Below are positions 1 through 11,700 of a stretch of DNA of 64,000 bases, piece after piece (within the stretch, counting starts at the first letter, position 1; each line of letters opens with the position of its first letter). The notes beneath the pieces were generated by a model. It saw only the letters and a list, made by a program, of their open reading frames with translations. It did no database searches and was not told the DNA's origin. Location: contig NZ_JBHUJS010000003.1 in NCBI RefSeq assembly GCF_042683405.1, positions 372,001 through 436,000 on the forward strand, written 5' to 3'. The DNA comes from Telluria sp042683405. Its GTDB lineage: Bacteria; Pseudomonadota; Gammaproteobacteria; Burkholderiales; Burkholderiaceae_D. The position numbers and the translations under genes were made by a program.

Positions 1-1032
1 TTTCGCACGCTGCTCGGTTGCGCGCGCCTGGCGCGTCGAGGCGCTGATCGCGCCGCCGGAGAAGATCGGCACCGACATCTGGAAGCCGATGCTCTTGGTG
101 TCCGAATCCTGGCCCAGCGTGGAAATCGATTCCGAATCGGCCTTGCTGATGCTGGCCACGAAGTCCACGCGCGGCACGTGGCCGGCGCGCGCACGGTTTA
201 CTTCCTCGTGCGCGGCAGTGATGCTGTGCTGGTAAGCCTGCAGCTCCGGGTTGCGCGCCAGCGCCACCGCTACCCAGTCCTTGTACGAGTTGCGGTCAGA
301 AGGACGCACCGCGAAGTCCGGGCGCAGGCGGTCCAGCGACTGCACCTCCTCGCCGATGATCCCGGCCAACGTGACACGCGCCGCGCGCTGCGCATCCTCC
401 AGTTCCAGCAGGCGCGCCTCGGCCAGGTCGAGCTTGGCCTGGGTCTCGAGGCGGTCCGTCACGGTGCCCTCGCCCGCCTTGTACAGGCGGTCGTTGACCT
501 TCTGCTGCTCGGCCAGCAAGTCGCGCTGCGCGCGGCCCAGGGCCAGCTGGTCTTCGGTGTAAATGGCGTCGATATACGCCGCCACCACGCGCAGGATCAG
601 CGTCTGGCGCGCCGCTTCCAGCTGGGCGTCGCTGGCCAGGCCCTGCGCCACGCCCTGGCGGTAGCGCGCCAGCGCTTCCAGGTTGAAGATGGCCTGGCGC
701 AGCGAGACGTTGGCCGACTTGCTCATATATTCGCGGTGCGAGGTCGTCTTGCCGACGGTGATATCGCTCTTCGCCTCGCTGCTGGAATACGACCCCGAAA
801 CGCTGGGCAGCAGGTAGGAACGCGCGATATTGCTGTTCTCGCGCGTCGCCTGGTTGCCGTAATAGGCCACGCGGAAGGTCGGGTCGTGCTGGACAGCCTT
901 CTCGTAGGCCTGCTGCAGCGTGATCGCCGATGCCGGCAGGTGCAGGAACAGCGCACCGGCTGCGAGGGCGCCGGCTGCAAGGCGCCAGCGCGATGGTGCG
1001 GACGAAGCTTGTTGTTGTTTTTTAGCGGCCAT
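1..1032 (-). CDS. TolC family type I secretion outer membrane protein (C-terminus cut by window)
   Basis: Outer membrane channel of a type I secretion system, joining the inner membrane ABC/HlyD complex to the outside. The 344 residues present begin MAAKKQQQ, followed by a hydrophobic signal peptide ending LPASA and the mature start ITLQQAYEKAVQHDPTF, which is the usual N-terminus of TolC-type channels. Long Ala/Leu/Glu/Arg-rich helices follow, as expected of the periplasmic tunnel. The ATG lies 2 nt after the stop of the adaptor gene, so it is the last known gene of a three-gene operon. The remaining C-terminal part lies outside the window. Confidence 0.9.
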   Translation of the reverse strand, partial: MAAKKQQQASSAPSRWRLAAGALAAGALFLHLPASAITLQQAYEKAVQHDPTFRVAYYGNQATRENSNIARSYLLPSVSGSYSSSEAKSDITVGKTTSHREYMSKSANVSLRQAIFNLEALARYRQGVAQGLASDAQLEAARQTLILRVVAAYIDAIYTEDQLALGRAQRDLLAEQQKVNDRLYKAGEGTVTDRLETQAKLDLAEARLLELEDAQRAARVTLAGIIGEEVQSLDRLRPDFAVRPSDRNSYKDWVAVALARNPELQAYQHSITAAHEEVNRARAGHVPRVDFVASISKADSESISTLGQDSDTKSIGFQMSVPIFSGGAISASTRQARATEQRAK

Positions 1033-1034
1033 GC

Positions 1035-2393
1035 TTATTCCTCGGACAGCGACGAATTCGCGCGATCGAACAGTGGCTTGAGCAGGTAGTTCATCATGGT
1101 GCGCTCGCCGGTCTTGACGAACAGCTCCACCGGCATGCCGGGACGGACCTGCAGCTTCAGGTCATTCAGCTTCTTGAGGCCTTTCGGCGTCACGCGCACG
1201 CTCACCTTGTAGTACGGTGCGCCCGACTTCTCGTCGAGCAGGCGGTCGGCCGATACGAACGCCACCTCGCCGTCGATCTTCGGCGTGGTGCTCTGGTTGA
1301 AGGCCGAGAAAATCAGGTCGACCGGCAGGCCAGGATGCACCTTGTCCACCAGGTTGATCGGCAGCTGGCCTTCCACCACCAGCGCGTCGGCGGTCGGCAC
1401 CACGTCCATCATGCGGAAGCCCGGCCCGACCACGCCGCCGCGGGTGAACACTTCCATGTCCATCACCACGCCGTCCGCGGGCGCCTTCACTTCCACGTTT
1501 TCAAGGATGTACTGCTCGGCCCTCATGCGGCCTTCCAGCGCATTCGCTTCGCGCTGCACGTCGGACAGCTGGGTGCGCACTTCCTTCTGGAACTCCTGCA
1601 CGCGCTGGGCGCGCCGCACGGTCATCTCGGATACCTGGCGCTGGGCGCGGCCGATATTGCCGTTATCTTCCGCCATCGATCCCATCAGCTGCGCCAGCGC
1701 GCGCTCCAGGTCAAGCTGGCGCGCGCGCGGCACGTAGCCGTCCCGGGCCAGCTCGCGGATGTTGGTGAGCTGCTCCTTCAGGATCTCGGCCTGCTCCTTC
1801 TTGCTTTGCAGGGACAGGCGGGTGCCTTCGATCTGCATCTTGATGCCCTGGATGCTCTCTTCCAGCGCCGACAGCTCGCTGCGCAGCGCGTCGCGGCGCG
1901 AGACGAACAGCTGCGACTGCAGCCCCACGTTCTCGATCACGCCGGGATGCGAGCGGTAAGGCTCGAGCGCCTTCGGAAACGGCACGCTGGACAGGCCGTC
2001 GCGCTCGGCGATCAGGCGCGCTTCCGCCGCGCGCGCCGCGAAGTACTGCGCATAGCTCACATCGGCCTGCGACTTGGCCTGCACGCTGTTCATGCGAACC
2101 AGCACCTGGCCTGCCTTCACGCGATCGCCTTCGCGCACCAGGATCTCATCCACGGTGCCGCCCACCAGGTGCTGCACTACCTTGCGGTTGCTTTCCTTCG
2201 CCACATGGCCGCTCATCGGCACGCCCTTGTCGAGCGGCGCCAGCGTGGCCCACAGCATGAAGCCGACAAAGCCGACCAGCACAATGATCCAGCCCAGGCG
2301 CGTGTACGAGCTGGCGTTGGTGTTGACGGTCTCCGGCGTCACGTCGTGCGACACCACATCGGTGGCGAGGCCGCTCTTTTCAATCAATTTCAT
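1035..2393 (-). CDS. HlyD family type I secretion periplasmic adaptor
   Basis: Membrane fusion protein that bridges the secretion ATPase and TolC. Its 452 residues have a short cytoplasmic N-terminus, one transmembrane segment at about residues 33-52, a lipoyl-like half motif (VVQHLVGGTVDEILVREGD, about 90-108), a long coiled coil at about 130-290, the second lipoyl half (VKAPADGVV, about 305) and a C-terminal beta domain ending in the HlyD-type stretch RPGMPVELFVKTGERT. The start codon directly abuts the stop of the ATPase gene, which indicates an operon and probable translational coupling. Size and layout match PrtE/RsaE-type adaptors. Confidence 0.93.
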   Translation of the reverse strand: MKLIEKSGLATDVVSHDVTPETVNTNASSYTRLGWIIVLVGFVGFMLWATLAPLDKGVPMSGHVAKESNRKVVQHLVGGTVDEILVREGDRVKAGQVLVRMNSVQAKSQADVSYAQYFAARAAEARLIAERDGLSSVPFPKALEPYRSHPGVIENVGLQSQLFVSRRDALRSELSALEESIQGIKMQIEGTRLSLQSKKEQAEILKEQLTNIRELARDGYVPRARQLDLERALAQLMGSMAEDNGNIGRAQRQVSEMTVRRAQRVQEFQKEVRTQLSDVQREANALEGRMRAEQYILENVEVKAPADGVVMDMEVFTRGGVVGPGFRMMDVVPTADALVVEGQLPINLVDKVHPGLPVDLIFSAFNQSTTPKIDGEVAFVSADRLLDEKSGAPYYKVSVRVTPKGLKKLNDLKLQVRPGMPVELFVKTGERTMMNYLLKPLFDRANSSLSEE

Positions 2394-4205
2394 TTACTGG
2401 TTCTCCTGCGTGGTGGCGGATGGCGCCGGGGCCGCCGGCTGTTGCGCCGGAGCGCCGCCCGGTTGCGGGGCGCGCTGGCCGCCAGCCTGCGCCTGTTGTT
2501 GTTGTGCCTGGATCTGCTTCTGCGCCTTTTCCTGCAGCGCCGCCAGTACCTGCTGGGTCGGGCCGTACATCTCGCCGACGCCGTCGCGCAACAGCAGCAG
2601 CTTGGTGGTCACGCCGATCACCGAGGTGCGGTGCGTGATCAGCACGATGGTCTTGCCGCGCTGGCGCAAGTCGTTCACGGCGGCGGTCAGCGCCTGTTCG
2701 CCGATGTCGTCCAGGTTCGAGTTCGGTTCGTCCAGCACCAGCAGCGACGGGTCGCCGTACATCGCCCGGGCCAGGCCGATGCGCTGCTTCTGGCCGCCGG
2801 ACAGGCCGGCGCCGCCGTCGCCCAGCTTGGTGTCGTAGCCCTGCGGGAAGTGCAGGATCATGTCGTGCACGCCGGCGCGCTTGGCCGCAGTGACGACCGC
2901 GTCCGAGTCGATCTCGCCGAAGCGCGCGATGTTCTCGCTGACGGTACCGCCGAACAGTTCGATATCCTGCGGCAGGTAGCCGATGTGCGGGCCCAGCTCG
3001 GCCTTGTTCCACTGGTAGATGTCGGCGCCGTCCAGGCGCACCTTGCCCATCTGCGCCGGCCACACGCCGACCAGCAGGCGCGCCAGCGTCGATTTCCCGG
3101 AACCGCTCGGGCCGATCACGCCGACCACGTCGCCGGGGGCGATGGCGAAACTCAGGTTCTTGATGATCGGGAGATTGACACCCGGCGGCGATGCGGTCAC
3201 CGCTTCCACCGTGACCGCGCCGGTCGGCTTGGGCAGTTCCATGCCGGAGGAGCGCGCCGGATTGGCGGCCAGGAGCTCATTCAGGCGCGCGTAGGCGCTG
3301 CGGGTGCTCGAGAAGCTCTTCCAGATGCCGATCAGCTGCTGCACCGGCGCCAGCGTGCGGCCCACCAGGATCGACGCGGCGATCATCATGCCGGGGGTCA
3401 TGCGGCCTTCGATCACCAGCAGCGCGCCCAGGCCCAGCACCAGCGACTGCTGCGACACCTGCACGAACTTGGTCGCCGCGCCCACCAGGCCGGCCTTTTC
3501 GCTGGCCTCGGCCTGCAGGTGGAGGAATTTGCCGTGCAGCTTGAACCAGCGGCTCATGAGGTTGGGCAGCATGCCCATCGACTCGATCACCTCGGCGTTG
3601 CGCAGGTTATTGGTCGCCAGCGCGTTGGCCTGGATCGACATGCCGTTCGCTTCCGACAGCGGCGCGCGCGTAACGCGCTCGTTCACGTAGGCCAGGATCA
3701 CCAGGATCACGGTGCCGCCCAGCGCCAGCAGGCCCAGGGTCGGCTCGAACATGAAGATCACCGCCAGGTAGATCGGGAACCACGGGGCGTCGAAGAAGGC
3801 GAAGATGCCGTTGCCGGTAACGAACTGGCGCACCTGGGTCAGGTCGGCCAGCGCCTGGCCGGCGTTGCCGCCCGCTTTTTTCAGGTTCTGTTCGAAGGCT
3901 GCAGTGTAGATGCGCTTGTTGAGCTTCATGTCGAGCTGGGCGCCAACGCGCACCAGGATGAAGCTGCGGATCAGTTCCAGCGCGCCCATCAGCAGGTAGG
4001 CGCCCAGCACCAGCACCGTCAGCATCAACAGGGTCAGCTCGTTCTGGCTGGCCAGCACGCGGTCGTACACTTGCAGCATGTACAGGGACGGGGCCAGCAT
4101 CAGCAGGTTGACCAGCGCGCTGAATACGCCGATCGTGATGAACGTTTTTTTGAATCCGAGGAGGATTTCCTCGATCTCGGATTTGGCTTTTGACAGTTTG
4201 TTCAT
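2394..4205 (-). CDS. Type I secretion system permease/ATPase (PrtD/RsaD type)
   Basis: Inner membrane ABC exporter that energises export of a C-terminal-signal protein. The 603 residues begin with the transmembrane region (first helix about 18-45) and have no C39 peptidase domain, as in PrtD and RsaD exporters of uncleaved RTX or S-layer substrates. The nucleotide-binding domain shows Walker A GPSGSGKST, signature LSGGQKQR, Walker B LLVLDEPNSNLD and H-loop LITHRTS. An unusual tail of about 50 residues rich in Gln, Ala and Pro follows. First gene of the operon; a perfect CRP-type site lies about 100 bp upstream. The giant protein encoded at 5796-13271 is the obvious candidate substrate. Confidence 0.93.
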   Translation of the reverse strand: MNKLSKAKSEIEEILLGFKKTFITIGVFSALVNLLMLAPSLYMLQVYDRVLASQNELTLLMLTVLVLGAYLLMGALELIRSFILVRVGAQLDMKLNKRIYTAAFEQNLKKAGGNAGQALADLTQVRQFVTGNGIFAFFDAPWFPIYLAVIFMFEPTLGLLALGGTVILVILAYVNERVTRAPLSEANGMSIQANALATNNLRNAEVIESMGMLPNLMSRWFKLHGKFLHLQAEASEKAGLVGAATKFVQVSQQSLVLGLGALLVIEGRMTPGMMIAASILVGRTLAPVQQLIGIWKSFSSTRSAYARLNELLAANPARSSGMELPKPTGAVTVEAVTASPPGVNLPIIKNLSFAIAPGDVVGVIGPSGSGKSTLARLLVGVWPAQMGKVRLDGADIYQWNKAELGPHIGYLPQDIELFGGTVSENIARFGEIDSDAVVTAAKRAGVHDMILHFPQGYDTKLGDGGAGLSGGQKQRIGLARAMYGDPSLLVLDEPNSNLDDIGEQALTAAVNDLRQRGKTIVLITHRTSVIGVTTKLLLLRDGVGEMYGPTQQVLAALQEKAQKQIQAQQQQAQAGGQRAPQPGGAPAQQPAAPAPSATTQENQ

Positions 4206-4306
4206 ATTCTTGGGGCGGACCCCGTGGAAAAAGCGGTTGTAATTATCTTATGTAGAAAGGACGTCCTGGCCGAGGCGCGAGATTAATCGCGTTTCAGTCA
4301 AAAACA

Positions 4307-4322
4307 TGTGACGTACATCACA
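4307..4322 (-). promoter_or_regulatory. CRP-type site upstream of the type I secretion operon
   Basis: Perfect palindrome TGTGA-CGTACA-TCACA. Read towards the secretion operon, a possible -10 (ATTAAT, 4287 to 4282) puts transcription start about 40 nt from the site centre, close to the spacing of class II CRP-activated promoters. The rest of 4206-4406 holds only this promoter and the leader. Two further perfect sites occur in this window at 13384 and 15146. Confidence 0.72.
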
Positions 4323-4406
4323 ATTCGCAAGCTTAGCACAGCGCGACTTCACGCGGCTATCAAAACTGTCGCGCGCAAGAAAAAATACGACAGAACGATG
4401 CAGGTT

Positions 4407-5639
4407 TTATAGCGCCGGGGCTTGTGCGGCGAGCGCTTTTACCCACGCCAGCTGGCGCGGCAGGCATACCTGTTTGAGGTCGTAATGGGATATTGCGTAA
4501 GCGCGCGCTGCGCGCCCCAGCCGCTCGCGCTGTTCCGGATCGTCCAGCAGCCGGATCGTTTCTGCCGCCAGCTGGTCCGTATCAAGAAAATCAACCAAAA
4601 GTCCAGTTTCGCCGTGATGAATTGCTTCACGCAGCGGCGCGGTATTGCTGGCGACGATCGCACAGCCACAGCTCATGGCTTCCAATAAGCTCCAGGACAG
4701 CACGAAGGGATAAGTCAGGTAGATATGTACGGTCGATATCTGCAATAAGGAGACGAACTGGCGATACGGAATTTTGCCGATGAAATGCACGCGGCTCCGG
4801 TCGATCTGGCCGGCCACTTCAGCCAGGTATTTTTCTTTCCAGCTGCCGCCCTCTTTCGGCGGCGCACCATAGCTGACCTGGTCGCCGCCCACGATCAGCA
4901 CGCGCGCGTTCGGCCGCGCGCGCAGGATGGCGGGAAGCGCGCGCATGAAGCTGTGGTAGCCCCGGTACGGCTCCAGGTTGCGGTTGACGAAGGTGATGAT
5001 TTCGTCGTCGCGGCTCAATTTGATCGAGTTATTCAGGCCCAGCGTGACGTTCGGATCCGGCGCCAGCAGATCAGTGTCGATTCCATCGTGGATTACCGAA
5101 ATACGCGAGCGGAACGGCTCCGGAAATACGGAGCGTTGCCATTCCGTTGGCGCAATCCCCGCATTCGCCACCGGGAAGTGCGACAGGTAATTCATGTTCT
5201 TGACGCGCACCCGGCACGCGTCTTCCACCGGTGTAGGGAATTCCGGATCAAATCCGATATCGGCGCCGCTGGCGCTGTAAAAGAATTCGCAATAGATGCC
5301 CATGCGGGCCGACGGCCACACGTCTTTCAGGAACAAGCTTTCGCCCCAGCCGGGGTGCGCAATGATCACGTCCGGGATAAACCCCTGTTCGCGCAATTGC
5401 AGCGCGGCGTGGAATGCGGCTTCCCCGCGGATTACCTTGGCTTCCAGGTCGACCACCCAGCGGTGGGTGGACTGGCTGGTGCCGCGCGCCGGCTGGTAAT
5501 GGACCGCGCGAATGCGCGGCCCCCCTTCGTAATTATTCATGGCGAATGCCACGACCTCGTTTGCCGGATCCGCGGCAAGCGCCTGGGCCAGGTGCTTGAA
5601 CTGGCCGGGAAAATTCTGGTGGACGAGAAGGATGCGCAT
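4407..5639 (-). CDS. Glycosyltransferase family 4 protein
   Basis: Predicted cytoplasmic GT-B sugar transferase, 410 residues. The N-terminus MRILLVHQNFPGQFKHLA is typical of the Glyco_trans_4_3 N-terminal domain, and the C-terminal half carries a GT1/GT4 Rossmann fold (SWSLLEAMSCGCAIVASN, then PLREAIHHGETGLLVD). The first acidic residue of the usual E-x7-E motif is not visible: the segment reads YPFVLSWSLLEAM. It sits between the secretion operon and the giant secreted protein on the same strand, which suggests a role in glycosylating that protein or a linked surface glycan. This is inference from position; the acceptor is unknown. Confidence 0.87.
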   Translation of the reverse strand: MRILLVHQNFPGQFKHLAQALAADPANEVVAFAMNNYEGGPRIRAVHYQPARGTSQSTHRWVVDLEAKVIRGEAAFHAALQLREQGFIPDVIIAHPGWGESLFLKDVWPSARMGIYCEFFYSASGADIGFDPEFPTPVEDACRVRVKNMNYLSHFPVANAGIAPTEWQRSVFPEPFRSRISVIHDGIDTDLLAPDPNVTLGLNNSIKLSRDDEIITFVNRNLEPYRGYHSFMRALPAILRARPNARVLIVGGDQVSYGAPPKEGGSWKEKYLAEVAGQIDRSRVHFIGKIPYRQFVSLLQISTVHIYLTYPFVLSWSLLEAMSCGCAIVASNTAPLREAIHHGETGLLVDFLDTDQLAAETIRLLDDPEQRERLGRAARAYAISHYDLKQVCLPRQLAWVKALAAQAPAL

Positions 5640-5704
5640 GGTCGCCTGAATACTAATTCAATTGTCCGGCGAATAACAAGCGCAGCCCGCCGGCCGGGAA
5701 AATA

Positions 5705-5738
5705 AAAAAACCCGCTGTCTTGCGACAGCGGGTTTTTT
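5705..5738. terminator. Bidirectional Rho-independent terminator
   Basis: A 9-bp GC stem (cccgctgtc / gacagcggg) with a TTGC loop is flanked by six A on the left and six T on the right, so it can terminate in either direction. It lies 58 bp past the stop of the giant gene and separates its transcription from the glycosyltransferase. Confidence 0.9.
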
Positions 5739-5795
5739 GTGGTTCCGGGCAGGACCGCCGTTGCCGGCGGCCTTGCCTGTTACCAGGCTCTAGCC

Positions 5796-8700
5796 TTACA
5801 CGCCTGGGGTGACGTCCAGGACCAGGCTCGAAGGAGCAGCATCTTCGCCGGTGGTCAGCTGGGTGCCGGACTGGCCAACCAGGATGACGCCCGAGGAGTG
5901 CACGCCTGCGGTGGTGTCAGCGTCCCAGATCACGAGGGTCGAGGTGCCGGTGCCGCTCTGCGTGAAGGTGTTGCCACCGTTCGACACGTTGCCGCGCACG
6001 ATCAGGTACTCGCCGGTTTCCAGGATGCCGTCGCCATCGTCAGCCATCAGGCCGAACGCGGAGAGGTCAACCAGGTCGCCTGCCTTCAGGGTCAGGATGT
6101 CCGCTGCAGTCGTGTCGTACACGCCTGGCGAGGTCACCGTGACTTGTGCGCCGTCAGCTGCAGCACCGTTCGAGTAGACGATGGTTGCGCTGGTGGTCAT
6201 GCCTGCATCCGAGAACACTTGACGTGCCAGGTCGGTATCGACCGTTGCCGTCACGCTGTCGGACAGGTTGATCAGGCCAGCGGACAGGCCGTTGATCGCG
6301 GTGATCGTGTCGACGATGTCCAGCGAACCGATGTCCACGTTGCCCAGGCCCTGCAGCAGGACTGCCTGCTGTGCCGAGACATCGCCAACGATGGTGATCG
6401 ATGGAGCCGAGGTCACGAGCGCCTTGAACGACTGGTCGAGGTACGCGTCCAGGATGTTCGCCGCGGAGTCAGCCACTGCCAGCGATGCGCTCAGCTTGGC
6501 CGACAGCTCTGCGTTAGCAGCCACCAGCTTGGTCTGTGCGATCGATGCGGTACCGGTCACGGTGATCACGGCTGCGTCCAGCGCCACGCCCAGGTTGCCC
6601 AGGACGTTAGCCAGCGAGTCGGTGATGCGTGCGAAGGTGAACTCCGCGCCCGCGCCAACGTTGCCTTCCAGGAAGATTGCCTGAGCAACCGTCTGGGTGT
6701 CGGTGACGTTGATCGAACCTGCGCTGTTGACCACATCGGCCGAACCCAGTTGCAGGTTGGTCGAGGTGTCGCTCAGTGCGGTCACGGTGATGGAACCAGC
6801 GCCGTTTGCGGTGTCGATCGAGGTAGCGGTTGCCACGGACACGGTGCCCAGGACGGTGACGTCCTGACCAGCGATACCGGTAGCGTTGCCAGCCAGCAGC
6901 AGGTTCGCTGCGGTGTCGACGATGTTGACCGAGATCGGGTCTTCAGCCACACCGAAGGTCAGTGCTGCGATCGCGGTTGCCTCGGCAGCCGTTGCGGTAC
7001 CGGTCACGGTGACGTCGGTTGCCAGATCCAGCACAGCCTGCGACGCTGCAGCAACTGCGGCTGCGGTGTCGACCACTGCGAAGGAACCGTCGAACTTGTC
7101 GCCCAGTGCAGCCAGCGCGGCAGCTTGTGCCATGTTGACCGTCAGGTCGCCGTCCACTGCCACGGCAGCGGAGACCGATGCGTTCAGCACGTTGCCGGTG
7201 AACAGCTTGGCAACATCGTTCTCGATGATGCTGTACACAGCGGTTGCCTTGGCAGCGAAGATCGCCTTGGCCTGGTCGCCGTTTGCGGTGCCGGTCACGG
7301 TGACAGCGGTTGCGCCGCTGACGGTGCCTGCCGTTGCTGCAACCAGAGCGGCTGCGGTGTCGGTCAGGTTGTAGCTGGTGACGGTGGTCACTGCCTTGAT
7401 CGCGGCCAGGTTAGCAACCGAGGTAGCGGCGCCGGTGATCGCAACCGAGGTTGCTTCGTCGACGACGGCCAGGTTACCGACCATTGCAGCTGCGCTGTCG
7501 GACAGGGTGAACACTGCGTCGCCATGGCGGCCCAGCAGGGTTGCAGCCTGAGCCACGGTTGCGGCGTTGCTTGCGGTCACTGCGACTGCGTTCGACACGG
7601 ACAGGATGTTGCCCGCAGCGGTCAGGTTAGCAACGGTATCGGTGATCGAGAACGTTGCATTGCCGTTGGCAGCGAAGATCGTGGTTGCTGCAGCAGCGGT
7701 CACGTTGCCGGTGACGGTGATGTCAGCAGCGCCCGAGATCAGGCTGGTAGCGGCAGCCAGCAGGTTCGCGCCGGTGTCGGTGATGCTGTACGCAGTCTGG
7801 CCCTGAACAGCGAAGCCGAAGTCGGCAACGATGTTGGCAACGCTGTCGTTGACGACGTAGCCGAAGTCCAGGAACGCTTCTGGCAGCGCCTTGAGTGCAG
7901 CGATGGTGCCGGTGACGTACCAGGTACCGCCGATTTCTGCAAACTCGATCTCGCCGTTGCCGGTGATGGTGACCGATTCAGCGCCGCCCAGGACTGCGTT
8001 CAGGTTGAACATGTCGCCCAGGCCGCCGGTGGTCTGCTCGACCGCAGCGATCAGGTTCTCGACCGAATCAACAACGGTGTACTCGACGTTGCCGGCGATC
8101 ATCGCGTTCAGGTATGCAGCGGTTGCCACATCCACGGTGCCGGTGACAACCACGTTGGCTGCGTAGGTCAGCGCCGTGACGTTGTCCAGGTCCATCAGGT
8201 TCGCGGCGGTGTCGGTCACGGTCACGTTGCCGAAATCGATCGTGGTCAGGATGTCAGCTTCGATCGCTGCCATTTCAACAGCTTGCGCCGCCGAAACCGT
8301 ACCGGTCACAGTGATCGTGCCGGCAGCGTCGAGGCCGTCGGTGATCGTGATCAGGTTGGCAGCGGTGTCGCTCACGTTGAACGTCACGTGCAGGTTGATC
8401 GGAGCGAAGGTCAGCTGGGCCAGCGCAGCAGCCTGAGCTGCCGTTGCAGTGCCGGTCACGGTGATCATGCCTGCCATTGCCAGCGCGTCGTTGTCGGCAG
8501 CAGCCAGGTTCGCAGCGGTGTCGGAAACGGAGATCATGTAGTCACCCACGATCGCGTCGGAGGTGGTGATCGCCATGAACTGGGCCACGGTTGCAGCGGC
8601 GCCGGTGACGGTGACGTTATGGCCAGCCAGCATGCCTGCAGGAGCAGCAGCCAGGTTGGCAGCGGTGTCAACGAATGCCACGGTGTCGAAGTCTGCGCCT

Positions 8701-11700
8701 GCGTTCAGTGCAACGATGGCCTTGATCTGGCCAACGGTCACGTCGCCGGTCACGGTGACTTCTTCAGCAGCAGCGACAGCAGCAGCGTTGGCAGCCAGCA
8801 CCAGGCCTGCAGCGGTGCTCGAGATCGAGTACTCGGCTGCCGGGTTCAGGGTGAAGATTGCCTTCGCATCAGCTGCGCTGACGGTGCCGGTGACGACCAC
8901 GCTTGCAGCAGCTTCCACTGCGTCAGCGTTGGCCAGCATTGCAGCGCCGGTGCCGGTGATGGCGAAGCCCGAAGCGGACACGCCCAGAGCAGCCAGGGTG
9001 GTCAGCAGCGCGCCAGCAGCAGCGACGTCAACTTCTTCGCCGCCAGCCACAACGGTGACCTTGCCAGCGTCAGCCAGCAGGGTGATGTTGGCTGCCAGGT
9101 TGTCGAAGGTGTCGACCAGGTCGTAACGCACGTCGTCGGACGATGCGCCGGCAACGGTGGTGGTGACGCCGGTCAGGACACCGCCGATTTGACCGAAGTG
9201 GGCAACTTCTTCTGCCGACAGGATCAGGCGGGTGCCATCGGTGACAACCAGGTTGGCTGCAGCGGTGGTGGTCGCGGCGTCAGCAGCCTGGATTGCAGCC
9301 ACGGTACCGGTGATGGTGCCGAGGGTGATGTTGTCGTTCTGGGCGACGATCGCAGCAGCTTGTGCCACGGTTGCGTTGCCGGTCACGATGATCGCGTCAG
9401 CACCTGCGACGGTACCAGCCGAGGTCGACAGCGCCAGGTTGGCGGCGGTGTCTTGCAGGGTGTAGTTCACGTCAGCGTGCAGAGCAGCGATCAGCTTGGC
9501 GTTAGCGACGGAAACCGGGCCGTCGATATCGACGGTCGTTGCGTTCTGCACGCCAGCTTTGTTCGCAGCCAGCAGCAGGTTTGCAGCGGTGTCAAACACG
9601 TTGTATTCGACGTTGGCGTTCAGCGCGAACAGGGCCTTGGCTTCCTCGGCATTTGCGACGTCGGTAGCAACACCTGCGTCAGCACCAGCCACCACGATTG
9701 CGTTGCCAGCCAGGATCAGGTTGTCGACGGTGTCGACCAGCACGTAGCCGTCGGCGTTCGCGTTGATGAATGCGAAGTTGGTGTTGATCTCAGCAACGGT
9801 GCCTTCTGCGGTCACGGTGCCTGCGCCGTTACGGACAGCAGCGCTTGCGCCGATCAGGTTGGCGACGCTGTCGACCAGGTTGTAGATGCCGGACCAGTTG
9901 GTGAAGGTTGCGGACTTCAGCAGGGTTGCGGTAGCAACGGAGACGTTAGCGTCGGCCAGGACAACCGGAGCGACCGATGCGTTCAGCACAGCGATGCCAG
10001 CAGCGCCAGTGTTGATCAGGGCAGCGATTGCGTCTGCATCGTCAACGATCGAGTACTTGTCGTCGAAGCTTGCCAGCGCGTTCAGTGCCTGGAACTCGGC
10101 AACGGTAACCGAACCGGTGACCGAGACCTTGCCTGCAGCAGCCAGCACGCCAGCAGCGTCCACGTCCAGCAGTGCTTCTGCGGAGTCAGCCAGGGTGTAG
10201 CCGGTGACAGCGCGCACGTCGCGGATGGCAGCCAGTTGCTCGACGGTGCCAGCACCGGTGACGGTGACAGCGGTTGCGCTGGTCAGCACGTCGGCGTTGG
10301 CTTCAGCCATTGCAGCCAGGGCTGCTGCGGTGTCGGAAACAGCGAACACGGCGCCAGCGTCCAGGTCCAGCAGGGCGGATGCGACAGCAGCGCTGACAGT
10401 AGCGTCGGTCACGTCGAGGTGGCCGCCGTTTGCCAGTGCCTTGGCGATCACGGTTGCGTTTGCGCCCAGGACGTTAGCTGCAGTGTCAACCAGCACGAAG
10501 CTGACGACATTGTAGTTAGCGATCGCGGTTGCTTGAGCAACGGTGACGGTGCCTTGCACGTCCACGGAAGCAGCGTTTGCCAGGACAGCAGCGGATGCGC
10601 CGGCCAGGTTAGCTGGGGAGTCGACCAGGTCGAACGACACGTTGCCGTTGTTGCCCAGCTTCGACAGCTGAGTTGCAACTGCCACGCCGACGATGCCGGT
10701 GACTTCGATGTCGGTTGCGCCTGCTGCAATCGCTGCCTTGGCAACGATGTTTGCAGCGCTGTCGATCAGGTTGTAGCCGCCAACCAGCTTCGCGCCGACT
10801 TCGGTCTTCAGTTCGGTTGCGTCAGCAACAGTCAGTTGCTCGCCAGCAGCCAGGCGGATGCTCGAAGCAGCAGCGATGGTGCCAGCTGCCAGGTTCAGCA
10901 GTTCGCCAGCGGTGTCAACGACGTTCAGGCCGGTGATGGCCACGTCAGCGTCAACAGCCAATGCGACGATGCTTGCAGCGCCGTCAGCGGTGACCGAGCC
11001 GGTCAGTGCCAGGCCGGAGATCTGGCCTGCGTCCAGGCGGAAGGCGTTGTCGGCGATGTGCTGGGCGGTGTCGGTGATGACGAAGCTGGTGTTCAGGCCA
11101 GCGTCAGCGAAGATAGCCGCTTCCAGGACCGAAACGGTACCGGTCACAACGATCGTTGCCTGTGCCGAAACCAGGGTTTCGTAGGTGGTCTCGTAGACCA
11201 GCGCTTCCATCAGGTCAGCCGCGGTTGCGGAGACGGTGAAGTCAGCAGCTGGAGCAGCAGCGTGCACTGCGACAGCCTGGGCGATCGTCAGCGAATCGGT
11301 GCCTTCCTGCGACACTTGCTGCAGGTTTGCGCCAGCGAACACGGATGCCGGAGCGGCTGCCAGGTTGGCGGCGGTGTCCGAGATGCTGTAGTTGGCGTTG
11401 GCGTTGATTGCCAGCAGAGCCTGTGCGCCAGCCACGGTCGTGGTCACAACAGCGGTAGCAGCGGTGGTCAGTGCGGTGATGTTTGCCAGTTCAGCGGCGC
11501 CCAGGGTCACGGTGACATTGCTGCCAACGACCAGAGCCATTTCGCCGAACAGCTTGCCGGTCAGGTCCAGAGCGGTAGCAGCGCCAGCAGCAGCGATGGT
11601 CAGGGTACCGTCGGTGCCCAGTTCGGTGATGGTTTCGATGTCGGCCAGCTGAGCAGCGCTGAAGATTGCGCTCGAGTGCATGGTGACGTGTTCAACGCCG

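Noticed and set aside
1335..4193. A 950-codon plus-strand frame across the secretion operon
   Set aside because: It is antisense to the HlyD and ATPase genes and is His/Arg/Gln-rich, typical of a frame-shadow in GC-rich DNA.
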